From Betaproteobacteria bacterium (lineage in GTDB: Bacteria > Pseudomonadota > Gammaproteobacteria > Burkholderiales > SG8-39): a stretch of 64,000 bases of DNA. Under the pieces are notes generated by a model. That model had not been told where the DNA came from, did not search any database, and was given only the letters and a program-made list of their open reading frames with translations. The translations under genes were made by a program, and so were the position numbers. Below are positions 46,383 through 54,646 of this stretch, in pieces (the first letter of the stretch is position 1; each line of letters opens with the position of its first letter). The DNA lies in NCBI GenBank assembly GCA_005881575.1, contig VBCA01000009.1:46297-110296 (forward strand). The letters run 5' to 3'.

Positions 46383-47564
46383 ATGGGGAACAAGACGCTC
46401 AGCACCGTTGCAATCGGTATTGCCGCCGCGCTCCTCGCCTCAGGCCCCGCGCTCGCGCAGCAGAAGGTGAAGATCGGTTTCATCACGACGCTGTCGGGGC
46501 CCCAGGGAGTGGTCGGTGAGTACATGAGGAACTCGGTGGAGCTCGCGCTCGATCACCTGGGGCGCAAGATGGCGGGGCTCGACGTCGAAGTGATCTACGG
46601 CGACGACCAGGTCAAGCCCGACGTGGGCAAGCAGGTCGCGGACGAGATGCTGAAAAAACACCAGGTCGACTTCGTGGCGGGAATCATCTGGTCGAACGTG
46701 ATGCTCGCGGTCGCGCCCACGGTCACGGACGCGGGCAAGTTCATGATCGGCACGAACGCCGGCCCGCACGAGCTCGCCGGAAAGCAGTGCAACGAGCTGT
46801 TCTTCACCACTTCCTGGCAGAACGACGACACGCCCGAGGCGATGGGCAAGGTGATGCAGGACCAGGGCATCACCGACGTGTACGTCATGGCGCCGAACTA
46901 CGCCGCCGGCAAGGACATGGTGAACGGGTTCAAGCGCTCCTACAAGGGCCGCATCGTCGACGAGGTCTATACGCGGCTCGGGCAGACCGACTACCAGGCG
47001 GAGCTCTCCCAGCTGCGCTCGAAGAATCCCAAGGCGGTGTTCGTCTTCTATCCCGGCGGCATGGGCATCTCGTTCCTGCGGCAGTACTCGGAAGCGGGGC
47101 TTCGCGGGCAGTTTCCGCTGTACTCCGTGTATACGGTGGACGAGATCTCGATCCCGGCGGTGAAGCACGCGGCGCTCGGCCAGTACGAGACCCGCTACTG
47201 GAGCCCGGACCTGAAGAATCCGGCGAACCAGAAATACGTCTCGGACTACCGCAGGAAATACGGCAAGATGCCGGTTTTCTACGGCGCGCAGAGCTACGAC
47301 GGCATCCTGCTGATCGATTCGGCGGTGCGCGCAGTGAAGGGCAATCTCGCCGACAAGAAAGGGATGATCGCCGCGATGCGCAAGGCCGATTTTGCGTCGA
47401 CGCGGGGCAAATTCAGCTACAACACCAACCATTTCCCGATCCAGAACTTCTACCTGCTGAAGGCGGTCACCGGGCCGGCGGGCGAGGATCCGGTGATGGA
47501 GATCCAGAAAACGGTGTTCACCAACCACAGGGATTCCTACGCCAAGGAATGCGCGATGAAGTGA
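46383..47564 (+). CDS. Branched-chain-type ABC transporter solute-binding protein
   Basis: A 393-residue periplasmic binding protein of the LivJ/LivK family, start ATG 46383. A signal peptide (residues 1-25, ending SGPALAQ) precedes VKIGFITTLSGPQGVVGEY, VEVIYGDDQVKPDVGKQVAD and DFVAGIIWSNVMLAVAP. Homologues in catabolic clusters bind aromatic or amide compounds rather than amino acids; the amidase directly upstream supports an amide or aromatic ligand here. A strong intrinsic terminator follows, which should make the binding protein more abundant than the membrane components. Confidence 0.9.
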   Translation: MGNKTLSTVAIGIAAALLASGPALAQQKVKIGFITTLSGPQGVVGEYMRNSVELALDHLGRKMAGLDVEVIYGDDQVKPDVGKQVADEMLKKHQVDFVAGIIWSNVMLAVAPTVTDAGKFMIGTNAGPHELAGKQCNELFFTTSWQNDDTPEAMGKVMQDQGITDVYVMAPNYAAGKDMVNGFKRSYKGRIVDEVYTRLGQTDYQAELSQLRSKNPKAVFVFYPGGMGISFLRQYSEAGLRGQFPLYSVYTVDEISIPAVKHAALGQYETRYWSPDLKNPANQKYVSDYRRKYGKMPVFYGAQSYDGILLIDSAVRAVKGNLADKKGMIAAMRKADFASTRGKFSYNTNHFPIQNFYLLKAVTGPAGEDPVMEIQKTVFTNHRDSYAKECAMK

Positions 47565-47590
47565 AAGCAAGGCGCCACATCGAAGCTGCG

Positions 47591-47617
47591 GGGCGCGGAA
47601 CGATCCGCGCCCTTTTT
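47591..47617 (+). terminator. Intrinsic terminator between the binding-protein and permease genes
   Basis: A perfect 9-bp stem GGGCGCGGA-ACGA-TCCGCGCCC is followed by TTTTT (47613-47617). It lies 27 bp after the binding-protein stop and 14 bp before the GTG of the permease, so it should reduce readthrough and set the stoichiometry. Confidence 0.88.
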
Positions 47618-47630
47618 CGTTCGTGATCCC

Positions 47631-48551
47631 GTGAATCTCTTTCTCGTCCTCGAGCAGGCGCTCAACGGGCTGCAGCTCGGGGTGATGCTGTTCCTGATGG
47701 CGGCGGGCCTGACGCTCGTTTTCGGGATCATGAACCTGGTGAACCTCGCGCACGGGTCGTTCTACATGGTCGGGGCGTATCTCGCGACGTACTTCTATCA
47801 GGCGACCGGATCGTACTTGCTGGGGGTGTCGCTCGGGCTCGCGGGCACGCTCGCGGTCGGCGTCGCCGTCGAGCTGGTGGCTCTGCGAACGCTCTACGAG
47901 CGCCCGCACCTCGACCAGGTTCTCGCCACTTTCGGCCTGATCCTGTTCTTCAACGAGCTCGCGGCGATCCTCTGGGGCCGGGCCGCGATCTACACGACCC
48001 TTCCCGATTACCTCGCCGGGCACGTGGAGCTTTTCGCGGGCCTGCGCTACCCGCTCTACCGCCTGGTGATCATCGCCGTCGGCCTCGCGGTGGCGGGCCT
48101 GCTCTGGTTCGTGGTCGCGCGCACGCGCCTGGGGATGCTGATCCGCGCCGGGGCCTCCAACCGCGCCATGGTCGCGGCGCTCGGCGTGAACGTCCGCCTG
48201 CTGTATACGCTCGTGTTCGGTTTCGGCGCCGCGCTCGCGGGGCTCGCGGGCCTCATGTCGGGGCCCATCCACGTCGTACAACCAGGCATGGGTGAGCTGA
48301 TCCTGATCGAGGTGTTTGTAGTTATAGTCATCGGTGGAATCGGCTCGATCCGCGGCGCGCTCGCGGGCGCCCTGATCGTCGGCATGGCCGATACGCTCGG
48401 CCGGGCGTTCGTCCGGCCGATGCTCGCGACGGTGCTCTCGAGGACTGCCGCCGACACCGCCGGCCCGGCGCTCGCCTCGATGCTGATCTACCTCTTGATG
48501 GCGATCGTGCTCGCGCTCAAGCCGCAGGGGTTGTTTCCCGCGCGCGCATGA
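47631..48551 (+). CDS. livH: Branched-chain-type ABC permease LivH
   Basis: A 306-residue inner-membrane permease with about eight helices. Family blocks: ALNGLQLGVMLFLMAAGLTLVFGIM and NLVNLAHGSFYMVGAYLA at the start, and ALGVNVRLLYTLVFGFGAALAGLAG with the cytoplasmic EAA-like loop that contacts the ATPases. The GTG at 47631 is 14 bp after an intrinsic terminator. Its TGA overlaps the ATG of the second permease (ATGA). It pairs with LivM to form the channel. Confidence 0.9.
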   Translation: MNLFLVLEQALNGLQLGVMLFLMAAGLTLVFGIMNLVNLAHGSFYMVGAYLATYFYQATGSYLLGVSLGLAGTLAVGVAVELVALRTLYERPHLDQVLATFGLILFFNELAAILWGRAAIYTTLPDYLAGHVELFAGLRYPLYRLVIIAVGLAVAGLLWFVVARTRLGMLIRAGASNRAMVAALGVNVRLLYTLVFGFGAALAGLAGLMSGPIHVVQPGMGELILIEVFVVIVIGGIGSIRGALAGALIVGMADTLGRAFVRPMLATVLSRTAADTAGPALASMLIYLLMAIVLALKPQGLFPARA

Positions 48552-49486
48552 ATTCCCGCATCCGCGCGATCGTGCCGGCGGCGGGCCTCGTGCTTCTCGC
48601 GGCGGTGCCGCTTGCCGCGGCCCTGCTCGACCAGCCTTTCTACCTCGATCTCGTCCGCCGCATCATGATCTTCGCCATCGCGGCGCTGAGCCTGAACCTC
48701 ATCCTCGGCTACGGCGGGATGATCTCGTTCGGGCACGCCGCCTACCTCGGCGTCGGCGCCTACGCCGTCGGGGTGCTCGCGCACTACGGAATCAACGACG
48801 GATATCTGCAATGGGCGCTCGCGATCGGCGCATCGGCGCTGGTTGCGCTCGCGATCGGGGCGATATCGATCCGCACGAGCGGCGTCTATTTCATCATGAT
48901 CACGCTCGCGTTCACGCAGATGCTGTACTACCTCGGCATCTCGATCGAGGAATACGGCGGCGACGACGGCATGCGCCTCCAGGTGAAGAGCCAGTTCCCG
49001 GGGCTCATCGACTTGAACGACGCCAACGCCTTCTATTACCTCGTGCTCGCGATCCTCGTCCTCGCCCTTTTTCTCGGTCAGCGGCTGGTCGACTCCCGCT
49101 TCGGCATGGTGATCCGCGCCGCGAAGTCGAACGAGGTGCGCACGCGCTCGATCGGCTTCTCGCCTTACCCGTACCGGCTCGCGGCGTTCGTGATCGCGGG
49201 CGCGGTGTGCGGGCTCGCCGGCGCGCTGCTCGTCAACCACACCGCGTACCTCACCCCCGAGTTCATGAATTGGACGCGCTCGGGCGAGCTCATGTTCATG
49301 GTCATACTCGGCGGCATGGAGAGTATCGCGGGTCCGGTGCTCGGCGCCTTTGCGCTGCTGCTCCTCGAGGACGCGCTCTCGGGCTGGACGCAGCACTGGC
49401 AGCTCGTCCTCGGACCGCTCCTCGTGCTGTCGGTGCTTTTCTTGAAGCGCGGCCTCGCGGGATTGGTCTTCGCCAAGAATGAATAG
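48548..49486 (+). CDS. livM: Branched-chain-type ABC permease LivM
   Basis: A 312-residue inner-membrane permease with about ten helices. SLNLILGYGGMISFGHAAYLGVGAYAVG and GVYFIMITLAFTQMLYY are LivM signatures; IGFSPYPYRLAAFVIAGAVCGLAG is the ATPase-contact loop. It starts within the livH stop and overlaps the livG start by 8 bp, so all are translated together. The polar loop IEEYGGDDGMRLQVKSQFPG is periplasmic. No anomalies were seen. Confidence 0.9.
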   Translation: MNSRIRAIVPAAGLVLLAAVPLAAALLDQPFYLDLVRRIMIFAIAALSLNLILGYGGMISFGHAAYLGVGAYAVGVLAHYGINDGYLQWALAIGASALVALAIGAISIRTSGVYFIMITLAFTQMLYYLGISIEEYGGDDGMRLQVKSQFPGLIDLNDANAFYYLVLAILVLALFLGQRLVDSRFGMVIRAAKSNEVRTRSIGFSPYPYRLAAFVIAGAVCGLAGALLVNHTAYLTPEFMNWTRSGELMFMVILGGMESIAGPVLGAFALLLLEDALSGWTQHWQLVLGPLLVLSVLFLKRGLAGLVFAKNE

Positions 49487-50234
49487 GACCCTGCTCGAAG
49501 TCCGCGGCTTGAGAAAGAGCTTCGGGGCGCTCCTCGCGAGCGACGACGTCGACCTCGAAGTGCTCGAAGGCGAGACTCACGCCATCATCGGGCCGAACGG
49601 CGCCGGCAAGACGACCCTGATCAGCCAGCTCGCCGGCAATCTCTTTCCCGACCGGGGCCGCGTGCTCTTCGCCGGCGAGGACATCACGGCGCTTTCGGCG
49701 CCGGCGCGCGCGCGCCGCGGATTCGCGCGCTCCTTCCAGATCACCAGCATCTACCCCGATTTCACCGCGCTCGAGAACGTGATGCTCGCGGTGCAGGCGC
49801 ACTCCGGCTCGAGCTTCCGGTTCTGGCGGCCGGCGCGCGAGGAGCCGAGCCTGCGGTCGGCCGCAAGCGCGATTCTCGAGGAAGTGGGCCTAGGCGGACG
49901 CTCCGGGGTGCTGGCCGCGAACCTGGCGCACGGCGAGCAGCGCGCGCTCGAGATCGCGACCGCGCTCGCGACGCGCCCGCGCCTCCTGCTGCTCGACGAA
50001 CCGGTGGCGGGAATGGGGGTGGAGGAGACTCAGCGCATGATCGCGCTGCTCTCCTTCCTCAAGGGCGGCAAGACGCTCATTCTCGTCGAGCACGACATGG
50101 ACGCCGTGTTCTCCCTCGCCGACCGCATCTCGGTGCTGGTCTACGGGCGCATCATCGCCACCGGCGCGCCCGAGGAGATCCGCGCCAATCCCGAAGTGCG
50201 GCGCGCCTATCTCGGCGAGGAGGTCGCGGCGTGA
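49479..50234 (+). CDS. livG: ABC transporter ATPase LivG
   Basis: A 251-residue ATPase. Walker A is GPNGAGKTTLISQL near residue 39, the signature loop LAHGEQRALEIA and Walker B PRLLLLDEPVAGMG follow, with the switch His in LILVEHDMDAVF. FQITSIYPDFTALENVM is the Q-loop region of LivG proteins. It overlaps livM by 8 bp and its stop overlaps the livF start (GTGATG). It powers uptake through LivHM with LivF. Confidence 0.92.
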   Translation: MNRTLLEVRGLRKSFGALLASDDVDLEVLEGETHAIIGPNGAGKTTLISQLAGNLFPDRGRVLFAGEDITALSAPARARRGFARSFQITSIYPDFTALENVMLAVQAHSGSSFRFWRPAREEPSLRSAASAILEEVGLGGRSGVLAANLAHGEQRALEIATALATRPRLLLLDEPVAGMGVEETQRMIALLSFLKGGKTLILVEHDMDAVFSLADRISVLVYGRIIATGAPEEIRANPEVRRAYLGEEVAA

Positions 50235-51619
50235 TGCTCGAGGTCGATGCGCTAGTCACCGCGTACGGGCAGAGCCAGGTGCTGTTCGGCGTCTCGTTCG
50301 GCGTGCGTCCGGGGGAAGCGGTCACCTTGCTCGGTCGCAACGGCATGGGCAAGACCACCACGGTGCGATCGCTCATGGGCATGGTGCGCCCGAGCGGGGG
50401 CACGATCGTGTTCGAGGGCAGGCCGCTGCACGGCCTGCCCTCGTACCGCGTGGCCCAGGCGGGGCTCGGCCTCGTGCCGGAAGGGCGGCAGGTGTTTCCC
50501 AATCTCACGGTGCGCGAGAACCTCGTGGCGACTGCGGCCAAGCGCTCAGGCCCCGCCGAGCTCTGGACGCTCTCGCGCGTGTTCGCACTCTTCCCGCAGC
50601 TCGCCGAGCGGCGCGCACACTTCGGCAGCCAGCTCTCCGGCGGCGAGCAGCAGATGCTCGCCATCGGGCGCGCTCTGATGACCAATCCGCGCATGCTCAT
50701 CCTCGACGAGGCCACCGAAGGCCTCGCGCCGCTCGTCCGCATCGAGATCTACCGCGCGATCGAGGGGCTGAAGGCCTCGGGCCTCGCCATCCTGATCATC
50801 GACAAGGATCTGCGCGCCCTGACGCGCATCGCCGACCGGCACTATGTGCTCGAGAAAGGCCGCGTCGTATGGAGCGGCGTCTCCGCCGAGCTGGCGGCGA
50901 ACCGCGAGCTGCAGCACCGATATCAGCTTCGAGCTCGACGCGGGGGACTACGTCGCCGTGATGGGCGAATCGGGAATCGGAAAATCGACGCTGCTCAATC
51001 TCATCGCCGGCCTCGAGCGGCCCGATTCCGGGCAGGTGCTCTTGGACGGCGCGGACCTGTGCGCGCTCGGCGACGACGCGCTCACCCTCATCCGCCGCAA
51101 GCACATGGGGTTCGTGTTCCAGGCGTTTCACATCCTGCCTTACCTGACGGTGGCGCAGAACGTCGCGCTGCCGCTCGCGCTGAACGGCATCGGGAACAAG
51201 CCGATGCGCAGGCGGGTCGGCGCGCTGCTCGAGTCGGTGAAGCTCCTCGAGCGAGGCGAAAGCCTGCCGCACGAGCTCTCGGGCGGCGAGACGCAGCGTG
51301 TCGCGATCGCGCGCGCCCTGGTGCACAAACCGCGCCTGGTGTTCGCCGACGAACCGACCGGGAATCTCGATCCGGAGAGCGCGAAGGAAGTGCTCGCGCT
51401 GCTGCGAGAATGCGTGAAGGGCGAAGGCGCGGCCGCAATCCTCGTCACGCATTCGTCGGCTGCCGCGCACACGGCCGATCGCACTTACGTGCTGACGCAG
51501 AAGGGACTGCGGGCGGCGTGACTGCGGCGGCAGGGGCCTTTTCTCCTTCGGCTCGGAATCCTTCATCTGCTACGGGAAGGCGGTCAGGGTTCCTTGAGCC
51601 GCGGCGATTCGCGGTGTGA
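50231..51619 (+). CDS. livF: ABC transporter ATPase LivF, 3' end lost into a foreign extension
   Basis: The first 231 residues are a normal LivF: Walker A GRNGMGKTTTVRSL, ERRAHFGSQLSGGEQQ signature region, Walker B MLILDEATEGLAPL, DKDLRALTRIADRHYVLEKG, ending ELAANRELQHRY at about 50923. Normal LivF proteins stop within a few residues of this point. Here the frame continues for 231 codons of arginine-rich, low-complexity translation as an off-frame reading of a LolD-type gene, ending at 51619. The extension is unlikely to be functional; the LivF domain may still work. The start is GTG 50231 or ATG 50234. Confidence 0.8.
   Translation: MMLEVDALVTAYGQSQVLFGVSFGVRPGEAVTLLGRNGMGKTTTVRSLMGMVRPSGGTIVFEGRPLHGLPSYRVAQAGLGLVPEGRQVFPNLTVRENLVATAAKRSGPAELWTLSRVFALFPQLAERRAHFGSQLSGGEQQMLAIGRALMTNPRMLILDEATEGLAPLVRIEIYRAIEGLKASGLAILIIDKDLRALTRIADRHYVLEKGRVVWSGVSAELAANRELQHRYQLRARRGGLRRRDGRIGNRKIDAAQSHRRPRAARFRAGALGRRGPVRARRRRAHPHPPQAHGVRVPGVSHPALPDGGAERRAAARAERHREQADAQAGRRAARVGEAPRARRKPAARALGRRDAACRDRARPGAQTAPGVRRRTDRESRSGEREGSARAAARMREGRRRGRNPRHAFVGCRAHGRSHLRADAEGTAGGVTAAAGAFSPSARNPSSATGRRSGFLEPRRFAV
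50844..51521 (+). pseudogene. 5'-truncated LolD/MacB-type ABC ATPase
   Basis: From about 50919 this frame encodes a clear LolD/FtsE/MacB-type ATPase: DISFELDAGDYVAVMGESGI with Walker A GESGIGKST, HMGFVFQAFHILPYLTVAQN as Q-loop, ELSGGETQRVAIARAL as signature and LVFADEPTGNLDPES as Walker B. The N-terminal 20-25 residues expected before DISFEL are absent; the upstream 25 codons of this frame (from ATG 50844) are simply livF read out of frame. No permease gene follows. The gene appears to be joined to livF by a deletion or rearrangement. It might still be made from 50844 with a foreign N-terminus. Confidence 0.75.
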
Positions 51620-52006
51620 TCGGCATCGTGTCGGGTGAACCTGATATCGCCCGTGGCGTACTTCCTCTCAGACAGGAATGTCTGTAGTATCTCAACGACA
51701 GAATGTCGTTGAAGCACGCAGAAAAAAATGCCATTGCCATATTCCGTCAGAACTACTTATACGCTAGCATCTCCATAAGAACTAGCGGTCCATCGCGTCA
51801 CCCAGCGCTTCGTGTTGCCCAGTGAGCGCAAGGCGTTGGGAGCGAGAAGAGGTGATCAGGGAGAAAGAGATGCTCGCGCGTTCCTGCCTTGGCGCATTCT
51901 CGTGGTGTCCTTCCGCTCTTGCGCTCGTCCCGGTGTCCGTTCGGGCGGATTTTCCGCCTGCGCGGTCGTATAACGCGTCGAATTCCAAGGCGTCGAGGGG
52001 GTTCCG
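51522..52006. other. Gene-poor spacer of 485 bp
   Basis: No convincing gene was seen; short overlapping frames here lack family similarity and ribosome sites. It is less GC-rich than the flanking operons in parts (around 51720-51790). It contains the tandem palindromes at 51669-51712 and the 5' leader of the membrane protein at 52007. Confidence 0.5.
51669..51712. promoter_or_regulatory. Tandem palindromes sharing a GACAG(G)AATGTC core
   Basis: CAGACA-GGAA-TGTCTG (51669-51684) and TCAACGACA-GAA-TGTCGTTGA (51692-51712) are two perfect inverted repeats with centres about 25 bp apart and a shared core. No T-run follows, so they are operator or RNA-hairpin candidates rather than terminators. Confidence 0.5.
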
Positions 52007-52477
52007 ATGAATACGAAGGTATTGCTTGGTTTTGTTGCGGCCGTTGTTTTTCTGGCGATCGCACAGTACGTGCTCCTGCTGGATTCGTACGGAGACCCAC
52101 ACTTCGATGCTTCCGGTTGGCTGATGCTGCACGCGGTTGCCGTGGGCATCGCTCTCAGCGTTGTGTTGATAGCTTATGCCATACGCAAGCTTCTCAGTGG
52201 AGGATTGATCGATCTTGGTTCCTCCGCTCGCCGCGGGAGCAAGATAGGTTCTTACCTTGGCGGATTTGGTGCGTACCCCTTCGCCCTGTTTCTGGGCGTC
52301 GTAATAGGCGGCACTCTCGGTGGCGGTGCCGACGAAATCGGATTGGGGTTGCCCGGTGTCGTTGTCGGTATCGGCTTCGGGATCTTCGTCGTGACAGCGG
52401 TGGTTTGTTCCGGGACGGCCTTACTCGGGTTCCTCGTCGGCGGTCTGGCGGAGATGCTCCTCACCAGGAAGGCATGA
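52007..52477 (+). CDS. Four-helix membrane protein, unknown
   Basis: A 156-residue inner-membrane protein with four predicted helices: LLGFVAAVVFLAIAQYVLLL, MLHAVAVGIALSVVLIAYAI, FALFLGVVIGGTLGG and VVVGIGFGIFVVTAVVC extending to LLGFLVGGLAEMLL. Gly-rich helices 3 and 4 could pack closely. GAGGGGGTT lies upstream of the ATG. It is isolated between a gene-poor spacer and a convergent peptidase gene. Codon use is less GC-biased than in the catabolic island, which may hint at a separate origin. Function unknown. Confidence 0.65.
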   Translation: MNTKVLLGFVAAVVFLAIAQYVLLLDSYGDPHFDASGWLMLHAVAVGIALSVVLIAYAIRKLLSGGLIDLGSSARRGSKIGSYLGGFGAYPFALFLGVVIGGTLGGGADEIGLGLPGVVVGIGFGIFVVTAVVCSGTALLGFLVGGLAEMLLTRKA

Positions 52478-52523
52478 TCGAGGGAGCAACGGCGCGATAA
52501 ATTCCGGAGCTCGTGACGCCGAA

Positions 52524-53705
52524 TCAGCCGATCCTGAAAAGCCCGCGCTCGGCGCGATGCAGGCGCTCGAAGCCCGTTTCGGTGACGAGCACGAGCTCGC
52601 CGACCTGCACTCCGGCTTTCTGGTCGGGCGTGATGACGTTCGGTTGCACGACGCAGGTCATTCCCGCCTCCAGCGTCATCTGCGGAAGCGGTCCGGCCGG
52701 GCGGCTCTTCGATCCGAGCACCGGCGGAAAATAGCCGCCGCCGAATCCGTGCATGAGGTCATCGTATACAGTGAGGCCGGCGTCCTCGATGACGCGCGCG
52801 GCGTCGATGATCTCCTGCATCCGGGTGCCGTGGCGGATGACGCCGGTCACGGCGTCGAACGCCGCTTCCGCGGTGTCGTAGAGTTTGCGGAAGAGGGGCG
52901 TCGGTTCGGCCGCCACGGTGAAGGAGCGGAGGATCTGCCCCGGATAGTCGAAGAACTGGGCGGTGATCTCGGTGGCGATCACGTCGCCGGGCCGCAGCTT
53001 GCGGCTCGACGTGAATTGACGCGGCACGCAGTATTCCGGCGCGGCCATCGGCGTGACCAGGAAGTAGTGGATGTAGGTCACGCCGCCGTGCGGGTGATAG
53101 GCCGCTTCGCAGATGGCGCCCAGCTCGTGCTCGGTCATCCCGAGCCTCGCTTCGCGCCGCAATCCCTCGATCGCGCGGTCGGTGAGCGCCGCCGCGATCC
53201 GCATCCAGTCGATCTCCTCGCGCGACTTCACCAGCCGCAGGCGCACGTACTCGCGGTTGAGATCCACGAGCGGCCCGAAATGGGCCTCGAGCTTCCTGCA
53301 CTTCGAAAGGCCCAGGGCGCCCATCAGGCCGACGCGCCTCGCGCCGCGCGCTTTGAGGTCGGCGATCGCCTTGTCGATGCCCCGGTGCTCGCCCCAGCGC
53401 ACCTCGGTGTCGCACGCGAGCTTGCGCGCGAGCGGCCAGTGGTTGTACCACTCGACGTACATCAGCTGCGGCTCTCCCGGGGCGACGATCGCGTAGGCTT
53501 CGACCGTGGCCGGCCACGAGGTGAGCCAGGCGACGCCGGTGCCGGCGCGCTGCTCGCCGCACATGAGCAGATGGTCGACTTCCGCTTCCTCCATGACGCG
53601 CGCGAGCGCCGCGCGGCGCCGCGCCATCTCGGCGTCGGAGAAGCGCGGATACTCCGCCGCGTGGATCGCGGCGAGCCTCGCGTCGAGATTCAGCGGACCG
53701 GGCAT
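52524..53705 (-). CDS. M24-family (Xaa-Pro) metallopeptidase
   Basis: A 393-residue protein with an N-terminal creatinase-like domain and a C-terminal pita-bread peptidase domain. Likely metal and active-site positions are in ATEITAQFFDYPG, MHGFGGGYFPPV and LEAGMTCVVQPNVITPD; several canonical metal ligands seem replaced, so it may be a non-standard or inactive M24 protein such as a creatinase-type or decarboxylating relative. The ATG at 53705 is chosen because the family N-terminus starts soon after; no ribosome site is visible. It converges with the membrane protein gene. Confidence 0.75.
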   Translation of the reverse strand: MPGPLNLDARLAAIHAAEYPRFSDAEMARRRAALARVMEEAEVDHLLMCGEQRAGTGVAWLTSWPATVEAYAIVAPGEPQLMYVEWYNHWPLARKLACDTEVRWGEHRGIDKAIADLKARGARRVGLMGALGLSKCRKLEAHFGPLVDLNREYVRLRLVKSREEIDWMRIAAALTDRAIEGLRREARLGMTEHELGAICEAAYHPHGGVTYIHYFLVTPMAAPEYCVPRQFTSSRKLRPGDVIATEITAQFFDYPGQILRSFTVAAEPTPLFRKLYDTAEAAFDAVTGVIRHGTRMQEIIDAARVIEDAGLTVYDDLMHGFGGGYFPPVLGSKSRPAGPLPQMTLEAGMTCVVQPNVITPDQKAGVQVGELVLVTETGFERLHRAERGLFRIG

Positions 53706-53922
53706 GGGGGGAGGCCGACGGGTTTTTCTTTGGGTGGACTTTGGCGCAAGTCTAACCCCGACGGACTGCAAGCGGTTCCGGACGCGCGTTTCGACGCCCG
53801 CGCGATGCGCCTGTCGGGCGGCGGCGACAGTACACAAGAGCGCTTGCGAAATTCGTTTCATTCCGAGAAACTTATCGGAGTCGTACTGTGTCTGAGATGG
53901 ATATTTCAAGGAGGAGCGAATC

Positions 53923-54366
53923 ATGAAGTGGAACAGAAAAGGACACGGCGCCTATTCCGTCGTGACTGCGGCCGCGCTCGCGCTGGGCCTCGCCGCCTGC
54001 GATCAAATCCAGTCGCTGTGGAAGAGCGACGAGAAAGCCAATCCGGCCGTCGGTTCGGTGGCTCAGCCCAAGCCCGCCGAGGGAACGATCCAGGTCGCGA
54101 GAGCCGTCGATCTTCCGAAATCCGTCGAAGCGCCCAAACCTCCCGTCGACGAGAACAAGCTGCTCGCGAACAAGATCAAGTCCGCGCTGGGTGCCGACCC
54201 GGCCTTGAAAGTCCTCGCGATCGACGCCTCGGTGGCGGACGGTGCGGTGACGCTCTACGGGACCGCGAACAACCGGGCGCTGCGGGAAAAGGCCGCGAAA
54301 GTCGTGTCGGGCGTACCGGGAGTGAAGTCGGTGAGGAATGAGCTGGTGATTGTTGCGGGATCGTGA
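53923..54366 (+). CDS. BON-domain lipoprotein
   Basis: A 147-residue predicted lipoprotein with signal peptide ending LGLAAC (lipid-accepting Cys near residue 26), a Lys/Pro-rich linker and one BON domain from about residue 78 to 145 (LANKIKSALGADPALKVLAI, DGAVTLYGTANNRALREKAA, VVSGVPGVKSVRNELVIV). BON domains bind phospholipids and stabilise the envelope. AAGGAGGAGCG precedes the ATG. It is followed by a strong terminator at 54524-54555 and partly duplicated at 55357-55432. It is divergent from the M24 peptidase gene. Confidence 0.85.
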   Translation: MKWNRKGHGAYSVVTAAALALGLAACDQIQSLWKSDEKANPAVGSVAQPKPAEGTIQVARAVDLPKSVEAPKPPVDENKLLANKIKSALGADPALKVLAIDASVADGAVTLYGTANNRALREKAAKVVSGVPGVKSVRNELVIVAGS

Positions 54367-54523
54367 GGCGGACCAGTCCCGGGCCAAGGCGGAAACTCGT
54401 ATCGCTCATAACAGCAACTCGCGCTCGAAAGCCGCTCGGCGCGCACCCCGCCAAGACATGAACGCCGTCACCGCTTGCTTCGGGGACTGCCGATAGTCCT
54501 GACGGATCACGCTCGACACACAC

Positions 54524-54555
54524 AAAACCCGCTTCGGCGGGTTTTATTTTTTCCC
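54524..54555 (+). terminator. Intrinsic terminator
   Basis: AAAACCCGC-TTCG-GCGGGTTTT is a perfect 9-bp stem with a UUCG-type tetraloop followed by ATTTTTT. It lies about 160 bp after the BON gene and ends that transcript before the gene at 54647. Confidence 0.92.
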
Positions 54556-54646
54556 GTTCAGTGGTTTCATATTCGAATCCTATTCGAGGAGCGCCCGAAG
54601 GACCGATGAGAGAGGCGACCCGAGCAACAAGGAGGATTAAATAGCC

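Noticed and set aside
46440..48281. 613-codon minus-strand open frame over the ABC binding-protein and permease genes
   Set aside because: Low-complexity translation and fully overlapped by recognisable LivK and LivH proteins.
51692..51720. Hairpin near an A-run as a terminator
   Set aside because: On the plus strand the stem is followed by A rather than T; on the minus strand the T-run precedes the stem.
51822..52010. Short frame of 62 codons before the membrane protein gene
   Set aside because: No ribosome site or family similarity; composition as expected by chance.
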